This document shows, one piece after another, positions 1 through 8,933 of a stretch of 64,000 nucleotides of DNA. The stretch spans positions 22,917 through 86,916 of the forward strand of contig CAYLPJ010000021.1 in the NCBI GenBank assembly GCA_964385465.1, given 5' to 3'. The translations under genes were made by a program, and so were the position numbers. This DNA comes from CAYLPJ01 sp964385465 (GTDB lineage Bacteria; Planctomycetota; Phycisphaerae; SM23-33). A model generated the notes under the pieces. The model was not told where the DNA came from. It did no database searches and saw only the letters and a program-made list of their open reading frames with translations. The first letter of the stretch is position 1. Every line of letters begins with the position of its first letter.

Positions 1-1417
1 AGGCCTCGGGGTCGTGGAACCTGCTGGCCGGGCCGGGCATGCACTGCCCCGCCGTCGCATTGCCGCTGTACTCGGCGTCGATGATGTCCTGGCGGTCGAT
101 CGCCAGCGAGAGCGCCTGGCGGAACCGCTTGTCGGCCAGCAGCTCGGCCCGCTGGAGGCTCACCGGGTCGTCGGGGTCCTTGCGGCGGTTGAGGTTCACC
201 GAGATCAGGAACTGCGATCGGTCGCCGGGGTACCAGTGCAGCACCTCGTAGCCGCTCCGCTCGCGCTCGCTCATCAGCAGCGTGTACTGCTCGTAGCGGA
301 GGTGGCGGGCCTGCATGGTCAACTGCCCGTTGGAGGCCGTCACGCCGATCATGTTCGAGCTCTTGACCTCGAAGTGCAGGCGGTCGACGTACGGGAGCTG
401 GTTGCCCTTGGTGTCCACCATGAAGTAGTACGGGTTGCGGACGAACGTGAACGGCGGGTTGGCCTTGTAGGTGCGGAACACCCACGGCCAGAGGCGGGGG
501 CATTCGGGATTCTGCACGGACCGCATCGCGTTGTAGACCGAGCGGTCCGTGTCGAGCTGCCGGGAACGCTTGATCGCTTCGATCTTCTCCCGGTCGCCCA
601 GTCGCGGGTGGAATTGCTTGAGATAATGCTCCGGGGAGTTCAGCATCCACACGCCCAGGAACGTCGCCAGCTTCGGCAGGAACAGCCCGTTCGACTTGGG
701 GAAGACGATGCGGAACCTGTACCGCCCGACTTGCTCGACGCGCCCCGGCTCGCCGCCGCTCATCATCAGCGGGGGCACCCCGCCGGTGTTCAAGTCCGGG
801 TCGTTGGCGTCGCATTCCCACCAGTACAGGATGTCGTCGGCCGTGAAAGGATGCCCGTCCGACCACCGCATGCCCTCGCGGAGCTCAAAGGTGAACTCGC
901 GGTAGTCGTCGGAGTGCGAGAAGCTCTTGGCCACGTGAGGCACCAGCGGGAAGCCCTGCGGGGACCACCGGAGCAACGTGCAGGCCCCCATACGCGAGTT
1001 CAGGATTCCCAGCGCGTCGTTGTCGGAGTTGCCGACGCGGATCCACGTCCCGCCATACTTGCCGATCCCCTCGACGCCCTCGACCACCGCCGGCTCGCTG
1101 CCGACACGCTCGGCTACCGGGGGGAAGGTCCCCTCGGCCACCAGCTCGTCGAGGATCGGGGACTGGCCCTTGGGGTACCACGGGGCGTTGGGGCCCTCCG
1201 AGTAGTCCACCTGCCGATACAGCACCGGCGGATCGTTCGGGTCGATCGGCATCGACCGCGCCCGGCGCACCGCCTCCAGCTCATCCTCCGGGGGCTTTGG
1301 CGGCCGGGCCGTCATGTCCGGGCGCATCAGCCACGCCATCACCGCGATGACGCCTGCGAACCCCGCGGCCGCGAGCACGTACGCCAGGGTCGCCAGAATG
1401 CCAGTTCGTTTCTTCAT
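1..1417 (-). CDS. ABC transporter substrate-binding protein, family 5 (C-terminus cut by window edge)
   Basis: Extracytoplasmic solute-binding protein of the oligopeptide/dipeptide family (SBP_bac_5), which captures a ligand for an ABC importer. About 472 residues are visible and the 3' end lies outside the window. The start MKKRTG is followed by a strong hydrophobic segment (about residues 5-28), fitting a signal anchor. Family hallmarks are the GKYGGTW entry to the first lobe, the WSDGHPFTADDILYWWE block, and later YEQYTLL and LSLAIDRQDI segments. The protein appears only as the complement of a long plus-strand frame that is a shadow. The ligand cannot be told from sequence. The gene is divergent from the PQQ-propeller gene. 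Confidence 0.85.
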   Translation of the reverse strand, partial: MKKRTGILATLAYVLAAAGFAGVIAVMAWLMRPDMTARPPKPPEDELEAVRRARSMPIDPNDPPVLYRQVDYSEGPNAPWYPKGQSPILDELVAEGTFPPVAERVGSEPAVVEGVEGIGKYGGTWIRVGNSDNDALGILNSRMGACTLLRWSPQGFPLVPHVAKSFSHSDDYREFTFELREGMRWSDGHPFTADDILYWWECDANDPDLNTGGVPPLMMSGGEPGRVEQVGRYRFRIVFPKSNGLFLPKLATFLGVWMLNSPEHYLKQFHPRLGDREKIEAIKRSRQLDTDRSVYNAMRSVQNPECPRLWPWVFRTYKANPPFTFVRNPYYFMVDTKGNQLPYVDRLHFEVKSSNMIGVTASNGQLTMQARHLRYEQYTLLMSERERSGYEVLHWYPGDRSQFLISVNLNRRKDPDDPVSLQRAELLADKRFRQALSLAIDRQDIIDAEYSGNATAGQCMPGPASRFHDPEA

Positions 1418-1548
1418 CCGTCGTCCGCATCGGGAACCGGGCCGAAGATGATACCAGAGAAACGCCCGCAACGCGCAGACGTTTCCCCGAGGAGCCGCCA
1501 GTCGCTACAATGCCTGCGGTTTCGAGAACCCATGATGAGGATGGATGC
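1418..1548. promoter_or_regulatory. Divergent promoter region
   Basis: Short spacer between two divergent genes. On the minus strand a TATCAT -10-like hexamer (complement of 1448-1453) lies about 30 bases before the solute-binding protein start. On the plus strand TACAAT (1506-1511) lies about 37 bases before the propeller gene start. No convincing -35 box was found for either, so both are tentative. The same TACAAT hexamer recurs upstream of several genes in the window. Confidence 0.3.
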
Positions 1549-2775
1549 ATGACAATGCGCTACGCGATCGGCATGGTGACGGCGCTGGCGGCGGCGCTGA
1601 CGGCGGCCGGGCAGGAATGGACACGTTTCCGCGGGCCCAACGGCAGCGGGATCGGCAAGGCGGCGGGCCTTCCGGCGACGTGGACGGAAGAAGACATCCG
1701 CTGGAAGGTGAAGCTGCCGGGGACCGGGCATGGCTCGGCCGTGTTGTGGGGCCAGCGGGTCTACACGGCCGTCTGCGACAACCAGACCGGCCGGCGGATG
1801 CTGTGTTGCCTGGATGCCGGCAACGGCGGGACGGTCTGGACCAAGCTCTTCGGCGGGGGGAAGTTCCACCTGCACCGGGACAACAGCTACGCGGTCACCA
1901 CGCCCACGGTGGACGCCGAGCGGATCGTCGTCGGCTGGGGCTCGCCCCGGCAGGTGCAGGTGGTGTCTCTGGACCATGCGGGCAACGAGCAGTGGACGGC
2001 GGACCTCGGCCGCCACAAGAGCCAGCACGGCGCCTCGATCACGCCGCTGCTGCACGGCGGGCGGGTGTTCGTTCAGAACGATCAGCAGGGCGAGAGTTCC
2101 ATCGCGGCGCTGGACGCCAAGACGGGCAAGGTGCTGTGGAAGGTCCCCCGGGGCAGCGGGAAGACGTCCTACGGCACGCCGTGCATCCGCAACGCGCCCG
2201 ATGGCGCCGAGCAGTTGATCGTCACCAGCAAGACCGACGGCATCACGGCCCTGGACCCCGCCAGCGGGGAGATCCTCTGGCAGGCCAAGGACGCCCAGCC
2301 CGCTCGAACGGTCGGGTCGCCCGTGCTGGCCGGCGAACTGGTCCTCTCCTGCTGCGGGACCGGCAAGCGGGGCATCCGCATGGTGGCCGTCAGACCCGAA
2401 GGCGAGGCCGCGAAGGTCGTGTACGACATGCGCGCCGGCTCGCCCTACGTGCCCACGCCGCTGCTGGTCGACGGAAAGCTGTACCTCTTCGGGGACACGG
2501 GCACGTTGACGTGTCTGGAAGCCCAGAGCGGAAAGAAGATCTGGCAGGAGAAGGTCAAGGACCGCTTCTACGGCTCGCCGGTGCTGGCCGACGGGAAGAT
2601 CTGGTGCATCGCTCGCTCGGGCAAGGTCTACGTCCTGGCCCCGGGCGGGACGTTCGACCTGTTGGCCGTCAACGACCTCGGCGAAAAGTCCAGCGCCACC
2701 CCGGCCGTCGCCCTGGGCAGCCTGTTCCTGCGGACGTACTCGCACGTGATCCGCGTCGGCGGCGAGGCGAAGTAG
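1549..2775 (+). CDS. Secreted PQQ-type beta-propeller protein (BamB-like fold)
   Basis: Predicted exported protein of 408 residues with a signal peptide (MTMRYAIGMVTALAAALTA) and then WTRFRGPNGSG, the usual opening of planctomycete PQQ-like propellers. Repeated blade motifs include LDAKTGKVLWKV, LDPASGEILWQ and LEAQSGKKIWQEK. The fold normally serves as a binding scaffold, and no enzymatic residues can be assigned. The ATG at 1549 is preferred over the one at 1510 because it gives a clean signal peptide, has GAGGATGG upstream, and the earlier ATG overlaps the TACAAT box. Specific function unknown. Confidence 0.8.
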   Translation: MTMRYAIGMVTALAAALTAAGQEWTRFRGPNGSGIGKAAGLPATWTEEDIRWKVKLPGTGHGSAVLWGQRVYTAVCDNQTGRRMLCCLDAGNGGTVWTKLFGGGKFHLHRDNSYAVTTPTVDAERIVVGWGSPRQVQVVSLDHAGNEQWTADLGRHKSQHGASITPLLHGGRVFVQNDQQGESSIAALDAKTGKVLWKVPRGSGKTSYGTPCIRNAPDGAEQLIVTSKTDGITALDPASGEILWQAKDAQPARTVGSPVLAGELVLSCCGTGKRGIRMVAVRPEGEAAKVVYDMRAGSPYVPTPLLVDGKLYLFGDTGTLTCLEAQSGKKIWQEKVKDRFYGSPVLADGKIWCIARSGKVYVLAPGGTFDLLAVNDLGEKSSATPAVALGSLFLRTYSHVIRVGGEAK

Positions 2776-2809
2776 ACCCCGCCGGCGGCCAACCAAAGGA
2801 GCCCGGCCA

Positions 2810-3115
2810 ATGTCCGATGAACCGAGCGCAGACGACGTTGTCATGGGCGTTGCGTGGTACAAGCCTGGCGACTGGGAGCGCCTGGAGGAGCTTTGCCCGG
2901 ACCTCAAGGGCATCTGGCAGAGCTACGAGCAGTGGCGTACGGCCACGGCTCGGAAGATGAGCCAGGCCCGCATGTCCGGCCGACGTGTGGAGAAGGTGGA
3001 GGTGGATCCCGAGGATCTGCTGGCCTGGTGCAAGCGGCAGGACCGCACCGAAATCGACTCGGCCGCCCGCGCGGAATACGCTGCCGACAAGCTCCGCGAA
3101 CGGTACGGGCAGTGA
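2810..3115 (+). CDS. Small conserved-looking hypothetical protein
   Basis: Protein of 101 residues with a good ribosome site (AAAGGAG about 8 bases before ATG). It is acidic and basic in blocks and rich in Trp, Glu and Arg, with no signal peptide or membrane segment, so it is probably cytoplasmic. The N-terminal half has VAWYKPGDWERLEELCPDL, with WQSYEQW after it. I do not recognise a family with certainty. It lies 34 bases after the propeller gene, is probably co-transcribed, and converges with the lyase gene 13 bases away. Confidence 0.65.
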   Translation: MSDEPSADDVVMGVAWYKPGDWERLEELCPDLKGIWQSYEQWRTATARKMSQARMSGRRVEKVEVDPEDLLAWCKRQDRTEIDSAARAEYAADKLRERYGQ

Positions 3116-3128
3116 CGCCGGTGCCGCC

Positions 3129-6100
3129 CTACGGCGCCGCGACGTTCGATATGCCCGACCGGTTCGAGGCCGCGTCGTAGCTGCGGACGGCGAAGAACAG
3201 CTTCCCGCCCTCGGGGACGCCGGTGACGACGAAGCGCTCGGCCGAGCCGGCGGGAGAGGGGGCCGGCTCGCCGGCGCAGTTGCCCGCCCGCCACCAGTTC
3301 CGCCGCTTGCCCGCATCCTCGGCCGGGTCCCATCGGTCGTAGGAGGCGATCGGCAGCATCGCGGCCTTGACCTGGTATCTCGCCACGCGCCCGCCGCCGG
3401 CGTCGGCGGGGGCCGTGAACCGCATCTCCGCCTTGCCCCCGCCGAGGACGCGGACGGCCAGGTCCTTAACCGCCGCCGGGGCCCGGGCATCGCTCCGCGG
3501 GTTGGCGGCCTCGTGGAAGAGCCTGGCGGTGGCGAGCACCTGGTCGTTCTTCGGCGGGTCGTGTGAGGCGAACATGCCCACCTCGTCGGCTGGGCAGGTG
3601 TATGTCTTCTTGCGGTACAGCCGCCGCGAGCCGTAGCTCCAGAACCGCCTGGCCTCGGCGAGCAGGTGCGGCTCGCCGGTCAGCGAGTAGCCCTTCGCGC
3701 AGGCGTCGGGGTAGGCCCGCGTGTAGTAGCCGGAGTGCACACAGCCGACACCGTCTTCGGTGGCGGCGTGCTCGAAGACCCACGGGTCGTACACCTGCCC
3801 GCGCGTGGGGAAGTCGAAGTGCGTGTAGTACCATGTCTGGTGGCATTTGCGGCTGCGCATGTACTTCGCGGACATCCGGGCGAACGCGATCGTGAAGTCG
3901 TGCATGTTCTCGTCGCCGGTCAGGCGGAAGTAGCGCTCCGCCCCGTTCTGGACGTACACGTGCTGCCACGTCCCGCCGTACTGGACGATGGGCCAGGGCT
4001 CGGCCAGGTCGCCTGCCTTCAGCGTGTCCACGCGCCCGCCCTCGGCCGTGAACGTGATGCCGCGGTCCTTCATCACCTTTCGCGCGCCGGCGGGGATGTC
4101 CTTGACCTTCAGCCCGTGTGTGCCCGCCCCCACGGAGACGCGATGAAACCCGCGCTCGTCCAGCAGCGGGCTCTGCCACAGCGTCCGGGCGCACAGGTCG
4201 GCGAGGTCGCGGACCGTCGCGTCGCCCGGCCGGGCCTCCAGCGTCCGGCAGATCACTTGGAACCCGCGGCCGAAGCCGCGGATGGATCCGACGGCCGTCT
4301 TGCCGGGCTCGAAGCGGTGATGCTTTCGGAACTCGCTGTCCTTGACCTCGACGTTGTCGAGGGCGGCGTCGAGGGCATCCGGGTCGCCGGTCAGGCAGTA
4401 CCAGTCGACGACGCCGGCGCCGTAGTAATGACAGTAGCAGGCCTTGGCCCGGGCGTGGCGCCATAGGTCCTCGCAGTCGAGGTTGCCCTTTCGCTTGCCC
4501 CACGGCGGGCCCCAGTCGAAGGCGCACGTCTTCCGCGACCGCCGCGTGCCCTGCGGCCCGCCGGAGGGGAACCAGATCGCCCCGTCGTCCCAGCGCCAGC
4601 CGTCCGTCCGCCAGATCTGAAGGTCCACGTGGTAGCGGGCCCACGCCTCCCCGCGGTCGAACCAGCCGCGGTCGCCCGTGCGGAGGTACATCAGCAGCAG
4701 CGCCTCGACCGTGTCGGCCTCGGACTCGTAGTGGTTGTCCTCCCATGCGACGAATGCGTCTCCCTCGGGCCGGCTGCGCGGAAGCTGGTCCTTCCGGAAC
4801 GACCAGCGCCACGTCCTGTACGACGCGACCTCGTCGGCCAGCGTGCCGAACCGCCCGCTTCCGACGGCCTCGACGCGACTGTAATACGCCGGCGACGCCA
4901 GCACCCAGAGGCGGTCCCGCGACGCCTTCGCCGCGGCCGCGAGGGCGTCGGCGTCGGTCGGCGCGGCGAAGTCGAACGTGTACTCGCTGCTGTGGTGCGT
5001 GCAGTCGAACAGCCAGCGCGCGTCGGAGAGAAACGGCGCGCCGACGGGCTTGTTCCACTTGTTCTTCGGCGGCTCGTAGGGGGTGGAGACGCTCTCGAGC
5101 AGGAGGCGCTCGCCGTCGGCGGCCAGCCGGCGGGGCGGATCGGGGGCGAAGAGGCGGTCGCAGACGAAGACGCAGCCGTCCCCTGCGGCGCGGGCGATCC
5201 ATCCGCCGCCCCGGCCTTCCTTGCCCGACCGCCACAGTTCCTTCTCGCCGCGCCCCGCGCGGGCCGCGCCCTCGCCGGCTTTGGGAGCCAGTCCCTGATG
5301 CAGCCAGCCGGCCCCGCCGGCATCGACCGGCTCGGACGCGCCGAGAAGGGTTCGTCCCGCGGCGCCGGCGAGGTCGAGCTCGATCCGGCTGCGCTCGAGC
5401 GGAAGGAGGCGGAACTGCGTTTCGCAGGAGTTGCACAGCTTGGTCTTGACGTGTACGCGGCTGCTGCCGGCCCACGCGGTGACGTAGGCCTTGTACGTTG
5501 CGCCCGCGGGGTCGTCGGCGAAACGGCCGGCAACTTCCACGGTCACCCGCAGCGGCCCGGCGTGGTGGAGGACCATCCGCTCCGGCGGCCCGGCGGCCAG
5601 CTCCCGCCGCTTCCACCGGGACTTGTCTGCCCAACCCGTCCGCCCGTGGAGCTGCACGTAGCTCATCCGCCCGCCGCGGACGACCTGTCGCCCGCCGGCT
5701 TCGACGGACTCGAAGAGCCCGAACGGCCTCGTCCGCGACAGCTTCAGCCGCACCGTACCGGTGTCGATGACCACCCCCGCGTCGCTTTCGGTGACGGCGA
5801 GCTTACGTTTCGGCGCGGCCGTCGGAGCGGCGGCATGGAGCGTGTAGCGTGCGGTCCCGTCGGGCGGGACGTCGGACTGGAAGTCCAGCAGCACCCACCG
5901 AAGTGTGCCGTCGCGACGGACGACCAGGGGGCGGACCTGGCAGGGCAGGTCCCGGCCGGCGGCATCGCGGAGGGCGAACGCCTGGTCCTTGGCGAATCGC
6001 CCGGGGGGCAGGGGCACGCCGCCGGAGACCGGTTCTGCGGTCCGGGCCACGCCTGCGGATTCGCGGACGGTCAGCTCGACGGCGAAGGGCTCGGGGGCCG

Positions 6101-6164
6101 CGGCGCCCCGGGCGGCGGCGGTCGCGATGATCGCGCAGGTCACGCGGCGGATCGTGTCATGCAT
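3129..6164 (-). CDS. PcRGLX/YetA-like secreted polysaccharide lyase (PL26-type)
   Basis: Large exported protein (1011 residues) resembling the exo-rhamnogalacturonan lyase PcRGLX and B. subtilis YetA. After a short signal peptide comes an N-terminal RIFT-barrel-like domain with the EPVSGGVPLPPGRF block (about residues 42-55). A central beta-sandwich follows, then a long Trp/Tyr-rich alpha/alpha toroid (about 420-880). The last 110 residues look like a fibronectin type III domain, ending in VRSYDAASNRSGISN. The likely substrate is a pectic rhamnogalacturonan-type polymer, which is inference from the family. The start overlaps the stop of the upstream HAD gene by 8 bases, so the two form an operon. 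Catalytic residues were not assigned. Confidence 0.75.
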   Translation of the reverse strand: MHDTIRRVTCAIIATAAARGAAAPEPFAVELTVRESAGVARTAEPVSGGVPLPPGRFAKDQAFALRDAAGRDLPCQVRPLVVRRDGTLRWVLLDFQSDVPPDGTARYTLHAAAPTAAPKRKLAVTESDAGVVIDTGTVRLKLSRTRPFGLFESVEAGGRQVVRGGRMSYVQLHGRTGWADKSRWKRRELAAGPPERMVLHHAGPLRVTVEVAGRFADDPAGATYKAYVTAWAGSSRVHVKTKLCNSCETQFRLLPLERSRIELDLAGAAGRTLLGASEPVDAGGAGWLHQGLAPKAGEGAARAGRGEKELWRSGKEGRGGGWIARAAGDGCVFVCDRLFAPDPPRRLAADGERLLLESVSTPYEPPKNKWNKPVGAPFLSDARWLFDCTHHSSEYTFDFAAPTDADALAAAAKASRDRLWVLASPAYYSRVEAVGSGRFGTLADEVASYRTWRWSFRKDQLPRSRPEGDAFVAWEDNHYESEADTVEALLLMYLRTGDRGWFDRGEAWARYHVDLQIWRTDGWRWDDGAIWFPSGGPQGTRRSRKTCAFDWGPPWGKRKGNLDCEDLWRHARAKACYCHYYGAGVVDWYCLTGDPDALDAALDNVEVKDSEFRKHHRFEPGKTAVGSIRGFGRGFQVICRTLEARPGDATVRDLADLCARTLWQSPLLDERGFHRVSVGAGTHGLKVKDIPAGARKVMKDRGITFTAEGGRVDTLKAGDLAEPWPIVQYGGTWQHVYVQNGAERYFRLTGDENMHDFTIAFARMSAKYMRSRKCHQTWYYTHFDFPTRGQVYDPWVFEHAATEDGVGCVHSGYYTRAYPDACAKGYSLTGEPHLLAEARRFWSYGSRRLYRKKTYTCPADEVGMFASHDPPKNDQVLATARLFHEAANPRSDARAPAAVKDLAVRVLGGGKAEMRFTAPADAGGGRVARYQVKAAMLPIASYDRWDPAEDAGKRRNWWRAGNCAGEPAPSPAGSAERFVVTGVPEGGKLFFAVRSYDAASNRSGISNVAAP

Positions 6165-6933
6165 CCGGGGTCTCCCTGTCAGTCCTGGCGCCTGCGGCGG
6201 CGCGCAGGTGGCGTTGGAAGTCTGCCTCGTCGGCGGGCGCGAAGGCCTCGCAGCGGCGGGCGAGGCCCTGGCGGTGGGTGTCGGTGGCCCGGAAACTCAC
6301 CACCGGAAAGCCCACCTCGGCCAGGCAGGGCTCGTCCTGCGGCGTGTCGCCGACGTACATCGTCTCGGCGGCGGCGATGCCGCGTTCATCGAGCACGGCC
6401 CGCAGGGCGTCGAGCTTGTTGTCGCCGAGGTCGAAGGCGAAGCCCGTCGTCCGGCCGTCCTCGAGGGTGAAATGGTTGGCGATGACGAAGTCCGGCTCCA
6501 GCCGGGCGCGGGCGAGTGCGGCCTCGATGCCCTCCCGTGCCCCGGAGGACACCACACCGAAACCCAGCCCCGGCTCCTCGCGGGCGCGGCGCAGCGGGCG
6601 GAGCAGGCGTTCGTCCAGGCGGAACCGCACGTTGGCGGCGTAGCGGCGTGCGTAGTCGGCCAGTTCCCCGGCGTTCAGGCCCGAGAAGACATCTTCGTTG
6701 AGTTGCTCGACGATCTCGGCGATGTGCTCGGGCACGCGTTCCGGGCGGCGCTTGGCGGCGAGGTAGTGGCGGAAGCAGCTCGTCGCCGAGGCGGTCAGGC
6801 GCGCGAGCTTGCGGAGGTCCCCCGAGGCCAGCGCCCGCAGGGCCGCGCGGCGGCAGAGGCCGAGGAAAAACGTTTCCTCCAGCACGTCGCGAAACAGCGT
6901 GCCGTTCCAATCGCAGACAACCAGGCGCAGCAT
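6157..6933 (-). CDS. HAD-superfamily phosphatase
   Basis: Cytoplasmic hydrolase of 258 residues. HAD motif I is seen as VCDWNGTLF (D-x-N-G-T, with Asn in place of the second Asp), motif II as VVSSGA, a Lys in DLGDNKLDAL, and motif IV as MYVGDTPQDE. An alpha-helical cap lies between motifs I and II. The Asp-to-Asn change in motif I is uncommon for a phosphatase and may point to reduced or altered activity. The start at 6933 puts motif I at the very N-terminus, as is usual. The gene is first in an operon with the PcRGLX-like lyase. Substrate unknown. Confidence 0.75.
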   Translation of the reverse strand: MLRLVVCDWNGTLFRDVLEETFFLGLCRRAALRALASGDLRKLARLTASATSCFRHYLAAKRRPERVPEHIAEIVEQLNEDVFSGLNAGELADYARRYAANVRFRLDERLLRPLRRAREEPGLGFGVVSSGAREGIEAALARARLEPDFVIANHFTLEDGRTTGFAFDLGDNKLDALRAVLDERGIAAAETMYVGDTPQDEPCLAEVGFPVVSFRATDTHRQGLARRCEAFAPADEADFQRHLRAAAGARTDRETPDA

Positions 6934-7042
6934 CGTGGCACTCCCGAGTGCAGTCCACAGGGTAGCATTCGTCCGCCGACAGTGAAAGCGCCCCCCGCTT
7001 TCGTGTAGGATGGGGCCGGACGCAGCGAAAGGACGCCAACCG

Positions 7043-7261
7043 ATGCCGATCTTCGAATACCGATGCGACGACTGCGGGCACGTGACCGAGTTTCTCGAGC
7101 CGGCCAACGCGCGCCGCAAGCATGCCTGCGAGGGCTGCGGGTCCGAGGCGGTGAGCAAGGTCTTCTCGACCTTCGCCGCGCAGGCAAAGGCCGCTGCCCC
7201 GCCGGCCTGCCCGTCGGGAGGCTGCTGCGAGTCCGGTTCCTGCCCGATGGCACGGAAGTAG
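7043..7261 (+). CDS. FmdB-family zinc-ribbon protein
   Basis: Small protein of 72 residues starting MPIFEYRCDDCGHVTEF, the signature of the FmdB/CxxC regulatory family. The four zinc ligands are in CDDCG (about residues 8-12) and CEGCGS (about 31-36). A second Cys-rich tail (GGCCESGSCP) follows, as in many members. The family is widespread but its role is poorly defined. An AAAGGA ribosome site lies 8 bases upstream. The gene is divergent from the HAD-lyase operon. Confidence 0.85.
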   Translation: MPIFEYRCDDCGHVTEFLEPANARRKHACEGCGSEAVSKVFSTFAAQAKAAAPPACPSGGCCESGSCPMARK

Positions 7262-7279
7262 CCGCCGGAGCCGCCCCCC

Positions 7280-7987
7280 TCACCGCCTGGCGACAAATGC
7301 CGTGACGATGCCGCCGGACAGCGGTTCGGCGCGGACGTCCGCGAGGCCGGCGTCGGCGAGCATCGCCACGATGCTCTCCCGCGGCGGGAAGCGGCGGATC
7401 GAGTCGGTCAGGTAGCGGTAGGCCGTTGCGTCGCCGGCAAGCAGTCGCCCGGCCAGGGGGACGACCGTGCGCCCGTACAGCTCGTGCAGCGCCGCCAGGA
7501 CGCGCCCGACCGGGACGGTCAGCTCCACGATGACCACCCGCCCCTCGGGGCGCACGACGCGGGCCATCTCCGCCACGGCCACCCGGCGCCGGTCGATGTT
7601 CCGCAGCACGTACGCGGCGACGGCGCCGTCGAACGTCGCGTCGGCGAACGGCAGGGCGGTCGCGTCGCCGGGGCCCAGCTCGATGCGGTCGGCGAGGCCG
7701 GCGCTGCGGACGTGTCGGCGTCCGACGTCGAGCATCCCCTCCGATGGGTCGATGCCGGTCACGGTCGCACCTGGCGTCCGGCGGGCGATCTCGACGGCCA
7801 CGTCCGCCGTGCCGCTGCCGACGTCGAGATACTCCCCGCCCGTCCGGGTCGCCAGCAGCTCGACGGCCCGTCGCCGCCAGCGGTGGTGCAGCCCCAGCGA
7901 CAGCACGGCGTTGAGGCGGTCGTACCGCCGTGCGATGCGGTCGAACATTCGCCGGTTGGCCCGGGGGTCGGGGAGGTCGTCGAGCAT
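7280..7987 (-). CDS. ubiE: Demethylmenaquinone methyltransferase (UbiE/MenG family)
   Basis: SAM-dependent C-methyltransferase of 235 residues that would make menaquinone from demethylmenaquinone. The N-terminus has the family block MFDRIARRYDRLNAVLSLGLHHRWRR. Motif I of the SAM site is YLDVGSGTADVA, followed by GIDPSEGMLDVGRRH, and the post-motif AYVLRNIDRR is typical of UbiE. A C-terminal block, YRYLTDSIRRFPP, also fits. The start at 7987 is chosen from family length. The gene converges with the FmdB gene with an 18-base gap. No other quinone genes are in view. Confidence 0.85.
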   Translation of the reverse strand: MLDDLPDPRANRRMFDRIARRYDRLNAVLSLGLHHRWRRRAVELLATRTGGEYLDVGSGTADVAVEIARRTPGATVTGIDPSEGMLDVGRRHVRSAGLADRIELGPGDATALPFADATFDGAVAAYVLRNIDRRRVAVAEMARVVRPEGRVVIVELTVPVGRVLAALHELYGRTVVPLAGRLLAGDATAYRYLTDSIRRFPPRESIVAMLADAGLADVRAEPLSGGIVTAFVARR

Positions 7988-8174
7988 GACACGACTATAC
8001 CCGGCCGGGGGACCTGTCCAGAAGCCCGAGGTCGAAAGATCGGACCGTTCGGCGGTTCGCAGCCGCCGGCCGGGCGCCGGGAAGGTGTACTTCCTGCACA
8101 AGTCAGCCCCGGGAGCGCCGATATAGTCCTTGGCGGCCTGCCGTCGGGTCCGGTGACGTCGCCACGGAGTAGTC

Positions 8175-8825
8175 ATGGATTTGCAGGACGACATCGCGCT
8201 GGTCACCGGTGCCGCAAGCGAGTTCGGGGCAGAAGTCGCCATCGCACTCGGGGCCGCCGGGGCCAGTGTGGCCATCATCGACGAGGCTGAAGACGGGTTG
8301 GACTTCACCGCCGGACGCGTCGCGGCCGCCGGGGGGCGGTGCGCGCCCATCCGGGCCGATATCACCCGCACCGTGGACGTCCAGGCCGCCGTCCGCGCCG
8401 TGCAGCAGCAGTGGGGCCCCATCGGCGTGCTGGTCAACGCCGGTGCGACCTCGTCGGCCGTCGGGCCGGCGTGGCGATGCGAGGCCAACGATTGGTTCCG
8501 GGACCTGCGAACCGGCCTTTACGGTGCGTTCCTCTGCTGCCGGGCCGTCGGCGAAGGAATGATCGAACGCGGACGGGGGACGATCCTCAACGTCCTCGAT
8601 CCCGTGGCGGTCTCCGCAGCGGCTGTCGAATGCACCGCTCGGGCCGCCGCCATGGCCGGACTGCTGCGCTTCAGCGAGGCACTCGCCGCGGACGCGGCCG
8701 CCCACAACGTCCGCGTTCTGACGATCGAGGCCCCGGCCGGGGACGACCTCGATGCCCTCGAGGCCATCGCCCGCAAAGCGGTAACGCTCCTCGCCGATAT
8801 CCGCCCGTCGAGCCTGTCGGCCTGA
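8175..8825 (+). CDS. SDR-like protein lacking catalytic Tyr and Lys
   Basis: Rossmann-fold protein of 216 residues. The nucleotide-binding motif is TGAASEFG (residues 11-18) and the NAG motif is present (88-90). Aligning MAGLLRFSEALA with the usual end of the catalytic helix places Cys153 where Tyr should be and Ala157 where Lys should be, and the Ser-bearing strand reads NVLDP. The C-terminal substrate loop is also short. The protein is therefore probably not an active oxidoreductase and may bind a cofactor or partner. A TATAGT -10-like box at 8122-8127 precedes it. It has no operon partner. Confidence 0.7.
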   Translation: MDLQDDIALVTGAASEFGAEVAIALGAAGASVAIIDEAEDGLDFTAGRVAAAGGRCAPIRADITRTVDVQAAVRAVQQQWGPIGVLVNAGATSSAVGPAWRCEANDWFRDLRTGLYGAFLCCRAVGEGMIERGRGTILNVLDPVAVSAAAVECTARAAAMAGLLRFSEALAADAAAHNVRVLTIEAPAGDDLDALEAIARKAVTLLADIRPSSLSA

Positions 8826-8933
8826 CGGGTGATCGGCGCCCCTCCTCCGCACGCTCCCGCGAGCATGCCCGTTTCCGCCGCCCCGTAGTCGCCGCGGACG
8901 TGTTTGTCGTGTAGACCGACAGGGAGCACGACC

